Part shown: piece by piece, positions 24,539 through 35,943 of the stretch | Layout: each line of letters opens with the position of its first letter | Position numbering within the stretch: position 1 is the first letter of the stretch | Assembly: GCF_001653235.2 (NCBI RefSeq) | Contig: NC_035793.1 | Location: 4,464,001-4,528,000, forward strand | Length of the DNA stretch: 64,000 nucleotides | Direction of reading: 5' to 3' | Source: Pochonia chlamydosporia 170 | Taxonomy: Eukaryota > Ascomycota > Sordariomycetes > Hypocreales > Clavicipitaceae | Translations under genes and position numbers: made by a program | The notes under the pieces: generated by a model | The model's database searches: none | The model's input: the letters and a program-made list of their open reading frames with translations, nothing else | Told to the model about the DNA's origin: nothing

Positions 24539-24985
24539 GATGACCTAAATGGTGTAGATTTACAACTAAAAAGAAGGAATTGCACATGGCAAAGAATTTC
24601 ATCAAATTAACATTCTACCGATCCGTTGGACCGGAACGGGCTCACGGCAGCCCTGCAGGTCCTGGAGTAAGCTATCCTTGGCTGCTATCACGCCATCGCG
24701 AAGAGCGACATTTACCCCACTGACAGCGTTTACCGATGATGCCATTTTCGCGTCCTATACGGCGTGGACATAATGGTCTGGATGGTAGCTGTGACTATTT
24801 GTAAGGCCAAGGAATGACGTGATGAGTATTTGTGCGGTTGATGTACCGGCTGAAATATGTGCTGTGTATAACAGCCGATATCGCTAACCAAATTGTAACC
24901 AACGATGTGTTATCACCATAGTTGTAATTCATCAACAATGCCGTGACCTTCACTACCATTTCCAAATCATTCCTTCTTTCCAAGT
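24539..24985. promoter_or_regulatory. Shared divergent promoter of monooxygenase and MFS permease
   Basis: 447 bp between the two start codons. An everted CCG-N6-CGG pair lies at 24623-24634 near the monooxygenase start; such CGG triplet pairs are typical half-sites of fungal Zn2Cys6 regulators. No regulator gene of that class is seen nearby. The role in co-regulation is inferred. Confidence 0.4.
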
Positions 24986-26791
24986 ATGGTAGAAATGCAT
25001 GGAGAAAAACCACTGGAAGACAGCTCGTCCGCCGAGCAAGGCCTCCCAGCACAAGAATGCAACGCAAAGCTGGAGAAACAAGCACGACTAAAGTAAGCCA
25101 ACTTTCACATACTCTCAGACAAAATGCTAACATCCTCACAGAGTCGATTGCTCCGTCCTGGCCCTCCTTTTCCTCGGCCTCCTCGTCTTTCAGCTCGACC
25201 GTATGAACCTCGCCAGCGCCTTGACCGGAGGATTCGCACAAGACATCAACGTCAACCAAGACACCATCAATCTCGGCAACCAACTAATGTTCATGGGGAT
25301 TGTAGTCCTCGAAATACCATGCAACATGGCCTTACAAAGAGTACACTTCACTCCCATAACACGACCTGAATAACTACTGACCTAATTAGCTCGGTCCTCG
25401 AAAGTGGATGCCCGCTCAGGTATTCATGTTTGGCGTCGTAGCTACAATGCAAGTCTTTGTTCGTAACCGCATCGGCTTCCTCTTAGTACGACTTATCCTC
25501 GGCCTCGCTGAAGCGGGATACATCCCGGGGGCGATATACACGCTCTCGACGTGGTACCAGAAGCGTGAGTTGGCAAAGCGTGTGGCGATTCTCTTTTTTG
25601 GCATGTTTGGCGGTAATGCCATTAGTCCGCTTTTGGCGTCGGGGATATTGAAACTGGACCATGTTCGTGGACTTCGTGGTTGGCAATGGCTTTTTCTGAG
25701 TGAGCTACCCCCTCCTATTGAATAAACATGTGGTTAACAATGTTCTAGTTGAGGGGCTGTTCACCGTATGCGTCTCGTTTCTCTTTCTCCTCTTCCTTCC
25801 TGGTTCTACGGATGAACCTAAGCCACTTTTGGGACGAGGCATCATCCGTATCTCCCATGACGAACAGGTTGTTCTTCAGCGCAGGATCGAAACGGACGAC
25901 TCGGAGAAACGGCCTGGTGCTCAAGGGCTAGAGATACCATGGAAGCTTGTCTGGCGAACTGTCAAGCACTACCGTCGATGGCCGCACTATGTGTCGACAT
26001 TTGCTGTCTTTTCAACCTGGAGTCCCTTGACAACATATACCCCTTCCATCATCATGTAAGCTGCGCTGCTTGCTGAAGTCTTTCGAAACAGAGCCCAACT
26101 AAAAACTCGGCATCACTGACCGCTAGACAGGGCTCTAGGTTTCGACCGCATCACTGCAAATGCCCTCGCTGCCGTTGGTGGTAGTTTGGCTCTCGTCGTT
26201 GTCTTTCTGTTTGCATACATGAGCGACAAGACGAACCTGCGGGGCGGATCTGTCATTGCCGCACATATCTGCTACCTCATCACGCTGATTGTTGCTCGAC
26301 AAGTCCATCCTCACGTGGGCAAGTGGTCGCGATGGGGCTTGTGGACGGCGGTCAACAGCTTCGCTGTCGGATATCACCCCGTTCATAATTCGTGGGTTCA
26401 ACTTAATTGCCGGGAACCAGGGGAGCGAAGCATCGCTATTGCGTAAGTGTGATATCTGCCAGGCACGACTCTATTGGCGGTTTCAAATAAGGAAGACTGC
26501 TAACTTGATGCTAGGATGTGGGTTATGTCGGCCATCAGCGGATTAATGGTGGGAACACAATACTTTCGAGCCAATGATGCACCATTGTAAGTGGTTCGTA
26601 CGTAACGGGGTGAGCTGTACTAACGTGTCTGTAGTTATCAAACCGGGCTGAGAACAATGATCATCATGGTCTGTGTAGGTATCGTCTTTGCCAGTATTCA
26701 AGAGGCAGTGTATATTGTGCACAATCGACGTGTGGCGCGAGGAAAGATTCGGAGCAAGGACGGCTCACCGCCCATGATATATGTACCGTAG
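24986..26791 (+). CDS. MFS permease, Dal5/allantoate-type anion:cation symporter
   Basis: Seven exons (24986-25092, 25142-25340, 25390-25699, 25749-26055, 26131-26442, 26515-26586, 26635-26791) give 487 residues. After a hydrophilic N-terminus ending EKQARLK, the first membrane segment is followed by the family stretch FQLDRMNLASAL. LGPRKWMPAQVF, LLVRLILGLAEAGYIPGA and STWYQKRELAKRVAILFFG are diagnostic of the Dal5/Tna1/Vht1 group of the major facilitator superfamily. WQWLFLIEGLFTV is the usual sixth segment. The group imports small anionic nutrients such as allantoate, ureidosuccinate, nicotinate and vitamins; the substrate here is unknown. The C-terminus ends with a basic tail. The length is usual for the group. 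It lies head to head with a monooxygenase, so transport of that enzyme's substrate is plausible but unproven. Confidence 0.9.
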
Positions 26792-27524
26792 TATTGTATG
26801 ACACCCGTCAGCTGAACTGGGCAAGGCCACAAATAGTTATGTAGAGCAGCTTGTTAGCTTCCAATACAGGTTCAAAGTTGTCATATGCCATTGATTCTAT
26901 CACTGTCTCAGTTCCGATAGTGTAATTTCGAACTTCTCAATTCGTAGTGGTCTCGGTGTGATGGTCAACTTTGTCCCGGGCGAATAAGATCTGAACTACC
27001 AGACTGACTTCGAAGTGTGTGATCAATTTGGTAATGTCATATTCGCAAAAATACAATAACCTTGGACAAGGCTCTAGACCGTATATTGAGTGCTGCAAGA
27101 ATGAAGCACAGGCAATGTCAAATTCTTGCATGAGCCTCGCCAGTTTATGAGGACGGAAACACAAAACGACTCCCATATTGTTTGAAGCTTCCACCGGTTG
27201 ACTTTGAAAAGCAATGGTGAAAGGCGTGTAGTCCTCTAGCAGGGCCAAAATGTCAAAAGAATACCTGAATCCGTGCCGATTGGACGTCGAGTTATTCCAT
27301 TCGAGAGGCAATACTTTAGCCGTCGTATCGCATACCTGATCTAACGCTCAGAAAAGAGTTATTTGCCGACATTGGAGCAAGGCTTGCCCAAATTATCGGG
27401 GTAAATGGTCAACCCGAGGACCTTGGAACACCACAAAAGCTCGACATGGGAACGACCCTTCAGGAACAAATTGGTTCAATTGAGCAAAATATACACGGTG
27501 TATCTAACCACCCAACCCCAACAT
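26792..27524. other. Convergent intergenic region, with possible gene relic
   Basis: Holds the 3' ends of the MFS permease and NDUFA8. On the minus strand, 26937 to about 27350 is an open frame of about 138 codons without a starting ATG. Its predicted residues (for example YTPFTIAFQSQPVE, reminiscent of an ankyrin-repeat start) look more protein-like than chance, but I cannot assign it. It may be a relic of a decayed gene. Confidence 0.3.
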
Positions 27525-28361
27525 TTATTGCTTCGCATCCTGCCCTGCAACAAAGGGCTTGCCATCCCCAGGTCCAATACGCACATCGGCAAAGATCTGC
27601 TTTGACCGCAACTCGACAGGTGTAACGTTCTTGGGCTGGTCGGGGATCTTCTTCTCCATTTTCTACACCACTAGCGTTAATTACTATTTCCCAAAGCTGT
27701 CCCTCTCTCGGCGGTGGGAAACGGGACATCTCCCAAATGCGAGTTCACGTACCAGGTTATCGAAAACACACTTATTCAACTTCCACTCAGCAGGGCGACA
27801 CTGCCACAGCTGCTGATTCCGATCGTCAAGGCACTCCCAGTGCTTGCGGAACTCAGCGAGGCAGTGGGTATTGATGTCCGTGAGCCTACAATTTGTCAGC
27901 CTTCCCTATCCCTCAATCCCAATGCGGTTTCCAATCAATCATGCTCGTAGCGCCAGGCCAACGTGATGATTTCATGAGAGATATAGATGGAACGTACACG
28001 CTCTGAGCGCAGCGAGTCACCCGACGTCCCTCCTTCATGCAGTCAAACTCGCCGCGGCCAGGGTTCTCCGTCTTGCACTGCATGTAGTCATCATTGTAGT
28101 CGCGGCATCGGGCGCCGATGAAGAAGGACGCGGACAAGAGAGGCGCTGAACTGGCTCCAATCTCCTTGACGGCAGGGATATTGTCCGGCAGCGGCGTGGT
28201 GTCGATGAGGATTTCTTGATTGAACCTGCAGGTTGTCAGCCAAAGAGCCCTTTCGCCTTGTCCCCCCTCCAGTGCATCCGGCAGGGCGCCACTCTGCTCA
28301 ATCGGACAGCTGGGGGAGGATGATGACCGTAAGAGACGTACTGAGGTCGTCGGGTCGCCAT
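27525..28361 (-). CDS. NDUFA8: Mitochondrial complex I subunit NDUFA8 (20.8 kDa, CHCH protein)
   Basis: Four exons (28342-28361, 27998-28225, 27753-27885, 27525-27662) give 172 residues. The first exon encodes only MATRRP plus two bases. Four CX9C motifs are visible in order: CRDYNDDYMQC, CMKEGRRVTRC, CLAEFRKHWEC and CRPAEWKLNKC, giving the two CHCH hairpins of this subunit. SVLTDINTHC between them is also conserved. The protein is an accessory subunit of NADH:ubiquinone oxidoreductase on the intermembrane-space side. It is oxidised and trapped there by the Mia40 relay, and so has no cleavable presequence. The last exon contributes KIPDQPKN and VELRSKQIFAD. All splice sites have GTACGT donors. 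The gene is divergent from NUP57 across 438 bp. Confidence 0.93.
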
Positions 28362-28799
28362 TTTGTCGGTGTTGCGGGCTGCCCGATTGTCGAACTGAAG
28401 ATGAGTTGGCAGAGCTGGTGCGATCGCTGGATGCTGGAATTTGAGGTGAGGTTGGAATTGGCGAGCTGTGATTGGTTGAATAGTGGGGGCGAGGCTGGCC
28501 TGGCACACGAGGCAGTCTGTTTTTGAACTGGCAGTGGATGCGCGGGTTGCAGCTACAATTTTGGTCTGTGTGAAGCAGAGCGCGCAACAAAAAAAGCTGC
28601 AAAGCGACGACGACAACCACCAGCTTTGAGCTGCGCCAACGATCAAGAAGCGTGATATCTGCATGTTCTGTGCGGCCTGTTATCTGCAAATCACATCCTC
28701 GATACCATCATCAGTACGCCAACGGTCCGCGGAAGGCTGAAGTCTAGGCCAAACACAACGGTGAGCTCGATTTGAGCAACACCACGAACAGCCATCACC
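28362..28799. promoter_or_regulatory. Divergent promoter NDUFA8 / NUP57
   Basis: 438 bp between two start codons of conserved genes. I see no TATA box or clear repeated element; transcription starts cannot be placed from sequence. Confidence 0.5.
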
Positions 28800-29930
28800 A
28801 TGTCGCTCTTCGGTCAACCCAAGCCTCTCGGCTCCGGCGGCCTCTTTGGTCAAACACAAACAGCACAGCAGACACAGCCTGCGCAGCAAACAGGCAGTGT
28901 ATTCGGCCAGACCATGGGAGGTCAACAGCTCCCCGGCGCCTCGATTGCACAACAACAACAAGTTCAGCAAATGCCAACCCTAGCCCAGTCACAAGCTCAA
29001 CTATCAAGCTCACTGTGGCAACCTGGCAAAGAAACACCCCGTACGTGTTCCCTCTCCGATCAAACATCTCCTATTTACTCCCCGACTAACCCTAACCATT
29101 ATAGACCAAAAACCCATCCTCGACCAGATCAAGCTCGTCACCGAGAAATGGGACCCAGCAAACCCCAGCTGCGTCTTCAAGCACCACTTCTACAACAAAG
29201 TCGACGAAGCCCACATCCCGTTCTACAAGCCGCAGCCTCACGAAGATCCCAGCGAATGGGAAGAAGCTCTCCAGAACAAACCCGCCCCGGGGTTCATGCC
29301 CGTCCTCTGCTCGGGCTACACTGGTCTCGCCGACCGCCTCAAGACACAGAAGCGCGCCATTTCCGAGTTCAACACGCGTCTGCACCAGGTCAATGGCAGC
29401 CTGGACGCCATCTTGCAGCGTCATGAGCTGGAGACGGAGGTGCGTGCTCTGGCGGCGAGGAGACGGCAGACTGCTATTAGCGAGAGGTGCTTGGCTCTGG
29501 CGGCAAAGGTGCAGATTTTGAGGAATCGCGGCTATGCGCTGAGCGGCGATGAGGATGATTTGAAGAATAGACTGCAGACACTGGAGCGCGAGGTGCAGGA
29601 TCCGGCGTTGGGGGCTAGGGAGGAAGAGCTGTGGAGTAGGTTGATTGTGTTGAGAGGCTATTCGGATCGTTTGAATAAGGAATTGGATAAACCTGCTGGT
29701 CAAGATGGGGAGGGTCTGGATCCTGAGACGGAGGCCAAGGCAAAGAGGGTACGTTTTGTTTGATGCGTTGTCACTTGCGTTGCTACTGGAAGAATTATGA
29801 CTGACTGAGATTACAGGTGTTGGAAGACTACGAGAAGCAGCTGCAGCATCTGAAGAAAGAGCTGGAAGCGCTTGGGGTTGATTTCGAGGAGTGGGAGAAG
29901 AGCCGCAATGCTCCTACAAAATCGAGATAA
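28800..29930 (+). CDS. NUP57: Nucleoporin NUP57 (Nup54 homologue)
   Basis: Three exons (28800-29040, 29105-29748, 29817-29930) give 332 residues. The N-terminus has three FG motifs (SLFGQ, GLFGQ, SVFGQ) in Gln/Gly-rich sequence, and then the Nup54 alpha/beta region: KLVTEKWDPANPSCVFKHHFYNKV, PFYKPQPHEDPSEWEEAL and PAPGFMPVLCSGYTGLADRLK. The rest is a long coiled coil (RLHQVNGSLDAILQRHELET onward) that assembles with Nsp1 and Nup49 in the central channel of the nuclear pore. The FG part is short compared with yeast Nup57. The ATG at 28800 directly precedes the first FG motif. The last exon encodes the final heptads, VLEDYEKQLQHLKKELEAL. Confidence 0.9.
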
Positions 29931-32159
29931 TGGCGCGATTGTGCAGATATGGCTGGCTGACTGAACATGTCCCTAAGATATGACTATGGGAGCTCTGAAG
30001 ACAAGCACTGGGTTGATTTGTTAAATTCCTATGGAGATGGTTTTGTAGACTGCGATTCGGAAATAGAGCTCGTGGGCAATCGCATAGGCGTTGGGCTGAA
30101 TATATGTGAATCGGTGTTTTTCGGACCTAATTCTGTACTCTTTCACACCCCAGTTCGTGAGGCTCGTCAATCATTCAGCTGTCATTGGGGACACAGGTCG
30201 ACCTCGGGGGCACGCCGTTGGTCTGTTGAAGCACAGCGCATGGTCCGTAAAACTTTTCGCCTGCAAATTACTCTCTATTCGGTAACCAAGTTAATGGCTC
30301 CTCGACGTTCAATAGTTGTCGCTTTATATGGTACAGCTTATTCGGTACAGGTATCCCATCCAAGAAGAAATTTCTATTATCGTACACGGGGGTAAGCTTC
30401 CCCTTGGTGTCTTCGTTTTACCAATTCGCCATGTCGTCCTCGTAAGTCAGGTCCTGACTCTACCCCCAAAAATTCACCACCACATCACCGGCGGTTAGGG
30501 TTCGGCGACCTTAAAAGATTCTGCTGGCCATGTCGATGGCAAAGGGAGCTGATATAAAGTCAGTACTCTCACAAGTATCCATCTCCATGGCGACACGTAC
30601 AGAGATACAACATAAAAGCAGTAGCAACGACCTGCTGCACCGTAAAGGTAGCTTCGGCTTCCATGGCGCGGATCTCCTCGGGGGACTGCTGAGGGGGGGC
30701 GACTGTACAATCACGTCAGCTTTAGCTATTACCCAACTGATTACCCAATAGTTAGGTGCAGCAGTGGCCTAGGGGGGGTTCAATATTCATGGGGGCCAGT
30801 CCAGACGTACATCCTCCAAACATTTTGAATTTGGGTTACTGTGGTGGTATGGGTTGGGTTGGTTTGTAAAGGTGAAAAATGATTCGTTGCGTAAGGGTTT
30901 TGTCTGGCACAGTGTGCTATTTACGTAAAAAAAGGGCGACTTCGGCGGCAAGATGGTGTTGGAATCTTGGAGCTGGTACGCTGGCGTGGAAAATTTACAA
31001 AAGTCACTGGGACCAAGGGAAGTGGATGTGGCCGTAAGAGGCAGCTGTGGTGTCGCCCAGCGTCGGCCCGAGCACTCCCGATGATTTTGGTTTGTCAAGT
31101 GAGATTGACTGGAGCGTCAACTGGTTGGTGTTGGATACTTTCTGGGCAGCACAATGCAAGGCGGGAGTGGAGGCAGGCAGAGGGGAGCGCCAGGTACAGA
31201 GTACCTAGGTGCTCGACCAGGCGCCTGGGAGTGTCTGGTGGCAGGTGGGCGGTGACAGGCAAGTGCATTCAAGGTCCATGTAGGTACCACGGTCGGGTGG
31301 TTGCAGCGCGGGCAGGAACAACCGTGGTATTGCAGCTGTGGGAGAAGGAGCGCCTGGGACGAGCATTGAAGGCGGTCCACAGCAGAAGCGCCGCCTGGGG
31401 AAACCCAGATTTTTCCTCCTCCCGCTCTCTCATCTGGTGAGACACCTCACATTGACTTGGCGCATTGTGTGTGGTCTGGGCGATATCGCCGGCCAAGCAT
31501 CACCACACGAATGGCCGGTCTGGGGCCACTTACGTTTTCGCGAACGCACGATACCAATGCCAGACCGCGTGCACAGATAGATGAGCGGCAGTGTGGATTG
31601 TTTGTGGATACCGCGAGCAGATGTCTGTGGGCGAACTGGGGCGACAACAAAAAAAAATCCCTGCACTAGCCGATAAAGCGGGATCCGGCGACTCAAGATG
31701 GCACTTGGCCGTCACAAGCAATGCATGGCCTGGTAATCGATGGCTCGGTTGACTTGGTTGATATGGGATGGCATGGATCATTTAGTAACCGCCTTTTCAT
31801 TCCTCATCCCCGCGATACTCTTCTTCCTCCATCTCCCCGTGTTTCTTCCTCTTCATCCTTTGCCTTGGACATAACTTTTGTTTATCTAGCGGTCTGCAGA
31901 AGACATATTCTGTTGCCGAGAGCTTGTCATCAGCCCGGCTGCATTGGTTGCTGCAGTTTCGCCGCTGCTGGCCGCCACCTGCGCATCTCGGACTTTTCTA
32001 TCGCGGCACCCAGATAAGCGTCAAGCCCGTCGACCAAAAAAGTTCCCGAACATCGTCAATTAGCAGGACACGCTCCTTCCTGGCATAAAAAGACGTCCAT
32101 ATCCCCCGCAAAACAGGAAAGCACCAGTTCACAGCATTTCTCAAGGTCCATTGCCAGCA
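29931..32159. other. 2.2-kb intergenic region before GCV2
   Basis: Left part is the 3' region of NUP57. The right part is the GCV2 promoter and leader; a TATA-like CATAAAAA lies at 32084-32091, about 70 bases before the ATG. Many short open frames occur on both strands between 30.5 and 31.7 kb, none supported. G-rich runs of seven occur near 30693 and 30772. Confidence 0.5.
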
Positions 32160-35100
32160 ATGGCCTCGAGACTGGCTCTTCGGGCAGCGCCTTTGCGCTC
32201 CTCAACCGCGGTTGTTAGCCGCGCCGCGCTGCCCACCTCAACCACCGCCGCAAGCTTCACTGCGCGCGCTCCTGCTGCTCGCTCCGTTGTCGCACGAAGC
32301 TTCTCGCAGACTACCAAGCTCGCGAGCTCCAAGGCTCAATTGCAGGCTATTCGCAAGGACCCGGCCTATGCTGACATGAAAAAGACCAGAGCCGAGAACC
32401 CTGAGCCATGGATGGACTTCACATCACGACACATTGGTCCTCGGGATGAGGATATCCCCGCCATGCTCAAGCAATTGGGCCCCGGAGTTGAGTCTCTGGA
32501 GGCTTTTGTTGCTCAGGTTATTCCCAAGGACATTATGCTCCCTCCCCAAAAGACTATCCAGCCACAGACTTATAGCGAGTCTGGTGTTGCCGAGCTCTTC
32601 AAGGCTATGAATGCCCAAAACGAAATCCACACTTGGATGAACGGTGGCGGTTACTATCCCGTCGAGATCCCCGGTGTCATTAAACGAAACATTCTCGAGA
32701 ACCCCGCTTGGTATACCAGCTATACTCCCTACCAGGCTGAGATCAGCCAGGGTCGTTTGCAGTCGCTGCTCAACTTCCAGACCATGATCTCTGACCTGAC
32801 TGGTCTGCCTGTTGCCAATGCCAGTCTGCTCGACGAGGGTACTGCCGCCGCCGAGGCCATGACCATGTCCCTTAGCAACCTTTCTACTTCTCGTGCGAAG
32901 CGCCCTGGAAAGACGTACGTTGTCTCCAACCTCGTCCACCAGGCCACTTTTGAGGTGATGCAGGGCCGTGCCGAGGGTTTCGGCATTCGTCTGGAAACGG
33001 TGGACTTGTCTGCCTCCGATGCTATCGAGAAGATCCAGGCTCTTGGTGACGACCTGGTTGGTGTTCTTGCTCAGTATCCCGACACCAACGGTGGTGTTGG
33101 TGATTTCCGCGAACTAGCCGATGTCGCTCACAAGCAGGGCACCCTCTTCAGCGTCGCTACTGACCTGTCTGCCCTGACTCTTTTGACTCCTCCTGGAGAA
33201 TGGGGTGCCGATGTTGCTTTCGGCAACTCCCAGCGATTCGGTGTCCCGCTGGGCTTCGGTGGTCCTCACGCCGCCTTCATGGCTGTCAAGGAGGCCAGCA
33301 AGCGTCGTCTGCCAGGCCGCATCATTGGCGTTTCCAAGGACCGTACCGGAGGACGTGCTCTTCGATTGGCCCTCCAGACTCGTGAGCAGCACATCCGTCG
33401 CGAGAAGGCAACTAGCAACGTCTGTACTGCCCAGGCTCTCCTGGCTAACATGGCCGCCATGTACGCCATCTACCACGGACCTGCTCAGCTCAAGGAGATG
33501 GCTGTCAACAACCTGCGCTACGCCCGTATGATCCAGTCTGCTGCTCAGCACTACGGTCTAACTGTTCCTACCGCCACTCTCGACCCCAAGGGCCGCGTTC
33601 TGTCCGACACCGTCACCGTCAGCTTCGAGGATCCCAAGGTGTGCCAGGCCCTCCGAAAGGAGCTCCTGGGACGAGGAATCAGCGGCGGAAAGGCTTGGAC
33701 CAGCAACGAAGTTGTTCTCGCCGTCCCAACCACCTTCAAGCTGGATAATTATGTCCGCATTGTCGAGGCTTTCCAGGCCGTTGCCAACAAGAACCACACC
33801 GATGCCAACTTGGAGGTTGCCAACAAGTTCTGGACTGAAGGCTGGAAGCCGTCTCTGGACGAAGTTGTCAAGGATATTCCTCAAGTTGTCCGCCGAGAGT
33901 CTAGCTACTTGACTCACCCCGTCTTCAACTCTTACCACAGCGAGACTGAAATGCTTCGATACATCTACCAGCTGCAGTCCAAGGACCTGTCCCTGGTTCA
34001 CTCCATGATTCCTCTGGGTTCTTGCACCATGAAGCTCAACGGAACCACGCAGATGGAACTCATCGGTCACGACAAGAGCTCCAACATTCACCCTCATGCT
34101 CCCGTAAGCAGCTACAAGGGATACCAGAGGCTTTTCAGCGCCACTTCTGCCCAGCTTGCTGCTCTTACTGGCATGGACGCCACCTCGCTGCAGCCCAACT
34201 CTGGTGCCCAGGGTGAGTTTGCCGGTCTGCGAGCAATTCGCAAGTACCACGAGCAGCAGCCTGGACCCAAGCGAGACATTTGCCTGATTCCTGTTTCTGC
34301 CCACGGTACCAACCCGGCTTCCGCTGCCATGGCTGGTATGCGCGTCGTCCCCGTCAAGTGTGACACCGTCACCGGTAACTTGGATCTCGCCGATCTCGAG
34401 GCCAAGGCTAAGAAGCACGAGAAGGAATTGGGTGCTTTCATGGTCACATACCCCAGCACATTCGGTGTCTTTGAGCCCGGCGTCAAGAAGGCTTGCGAGA
34501 TTGTCCACGCCCACGGCGGTCAGGTCTACATGGACGGTGCCAACATGAACGCCCAGATTGGCCTCACTTCACCCGGAGCCCTCGGTGCTGATGTTTGCCA
34601 TCTCAATCTTCACAAGACCTTTTGTATTCCCCACGGTGGCGGTGGCCCAGGTATCGGACCTATTTGCGTCAAGTCTCACCTCGAGCCTTTCCTGCCTCAC
34701 AAGGACAGCCAGACTCCTGTTTCCAGTGCTGCCTTCGGCAGTGCCAGCATTGTCCCCATCAGCTGGTCTTACATTGCTACCATGGGTAAGTTGAAACGAC
34801 AAGCTCTGTGTATTAACAACCAAGTAGACAAAAATACTTACATGATACAATAGGTGACAAGGGTCTTCGCAAAGCCACGTCCATGGCTCTCCTAAACGCC
34901 AACTATCTCCTCGCCCGCCTCAAGGACCACTACCCTATCCTCTACACTAACGACAACGGCCGTTGCGCCCACGAGTTCATCATCGATGCCCGTCCTTTCC
35001 GTGACACCGCCGGCGTCGAGGCCATTGACATTGCCAAGCGTCTTCAGGACTACGGCTTCCACGCTCCTACTATGAGCTGGCCCGTACCGAACACGCTCAT

Positions 35101-35484
35101 GATTGAACCCACCGAGAGCGAGAGCAAGCAGGAGCTCGACCGCTTCGCCGACGCCCTCATCAGCATCCGCGCCGAGATTCGCGAAATCGAAGAAGGCAAG
35201 CAGCCTCGCCAAGGAAACGTTCTCCGCAACTCTCCCCACACCCAAAAGGATCTGCTCGTCGGTGACGGCGAAGGCAAGTGGGAGCGACCCTACTCTCGTG
35301 AGAAGGCCGCCTACCCTCTCCCCTATCTGATGGAGAAGAAGTTCTGGCCCACCGTGACTCGTGTCGATGACAGTAAGTGCCCCTAGTACAATTATACTCA
35401 TAACGTCTCTAACATGTAGCAGCCTACGGTGATACCAACCTCTTCTGCACATGCCCCCCCGTTGAGGACACCACCCAGCAATAA
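32160..35484 (+). CDS. GCV2: Glycine decarboxylase P-protein, mitochondrial
   Basis: Three exons (32160-34785, 34854-35372, 35423-35484) give 1068 residues, the usual length for fungal P-protein. P-protein is the pyridoxal-phosphate subunit of the glycine cleavage system: it decarboxylates glycine and passes the aminomethyl group to the lipoyl H-protein. Residues 1-54 are an Arg/Ala/Ser-rich mitochondrial presequence. The mature part opens with [22 protein letters not shown]. Other family blocks are [64 protein letters not shown] and [13 protein letters not shown]. The cofactor lysine is K819 in LNLHKTF, followed by the Gly-rich PHGGGGPG. The C-terminus ends [11 protein letters not shown]. 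The last acceptor is a TAGCAG pair; I chose the second AG because it yields DDTYGDTNLF. The coding sequence is strongly biased to C- and G-ending codons, as expected of a highly expressed gene. Confidence 0.97.
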
Positions 35485-35943
35485 GATATACCCATCCTCT
35501 ATCTAGCTAAACGCCTCTGAGAGGAAAATGAGCGGCCGGAGGGGAGATTTAAAAAGCATGCGATGACTATTTCCAATTTATAATTTCAACATTTTTTTGT
35601 GCAGTGCACAAGTGCAAGGATGGGGGTGTATAGTATTTGTTCATCATGCACATCATTAGACTTGAGGCCGTTTTTCCACATATACGTGCCTCTTTATGAA
35701 ATGAGTTTTGTGGTTCTTTTTTAACATTTACATGAGCCATGTGGTGTTTTGATGAGGCTCAGCTTCTTGCGTGGGATTGCGCAATTCAACATTTAGGGCG
35801 TTTGATGGGATTGGAATACAAAGATTAGTTACAAATTAGAAAAGGCTCATCTTAACAATGGGGAAACAAATATGAAGAGTTTTAGGGGTCGTTCCCTTTA
35901 TGCACCATGCAGATCTTATTCTTGCTATGTAGCATCTCATTTA
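35485..35943. other. Convergent 3' region GCV2 / SQT1
   Basis: 459 bp between two stop codons of converging genes. T-rich and A-rich tracts near 35590 and 35700 are suitable for polyadenylation signals. No gene seen. Confidence 0.5.

Noticed and set aside
33558..34514. 318-codon minus-strand frame inside GCV2
   Set aside because: Antisense shadow of a codon-biased, highly conserved gene.
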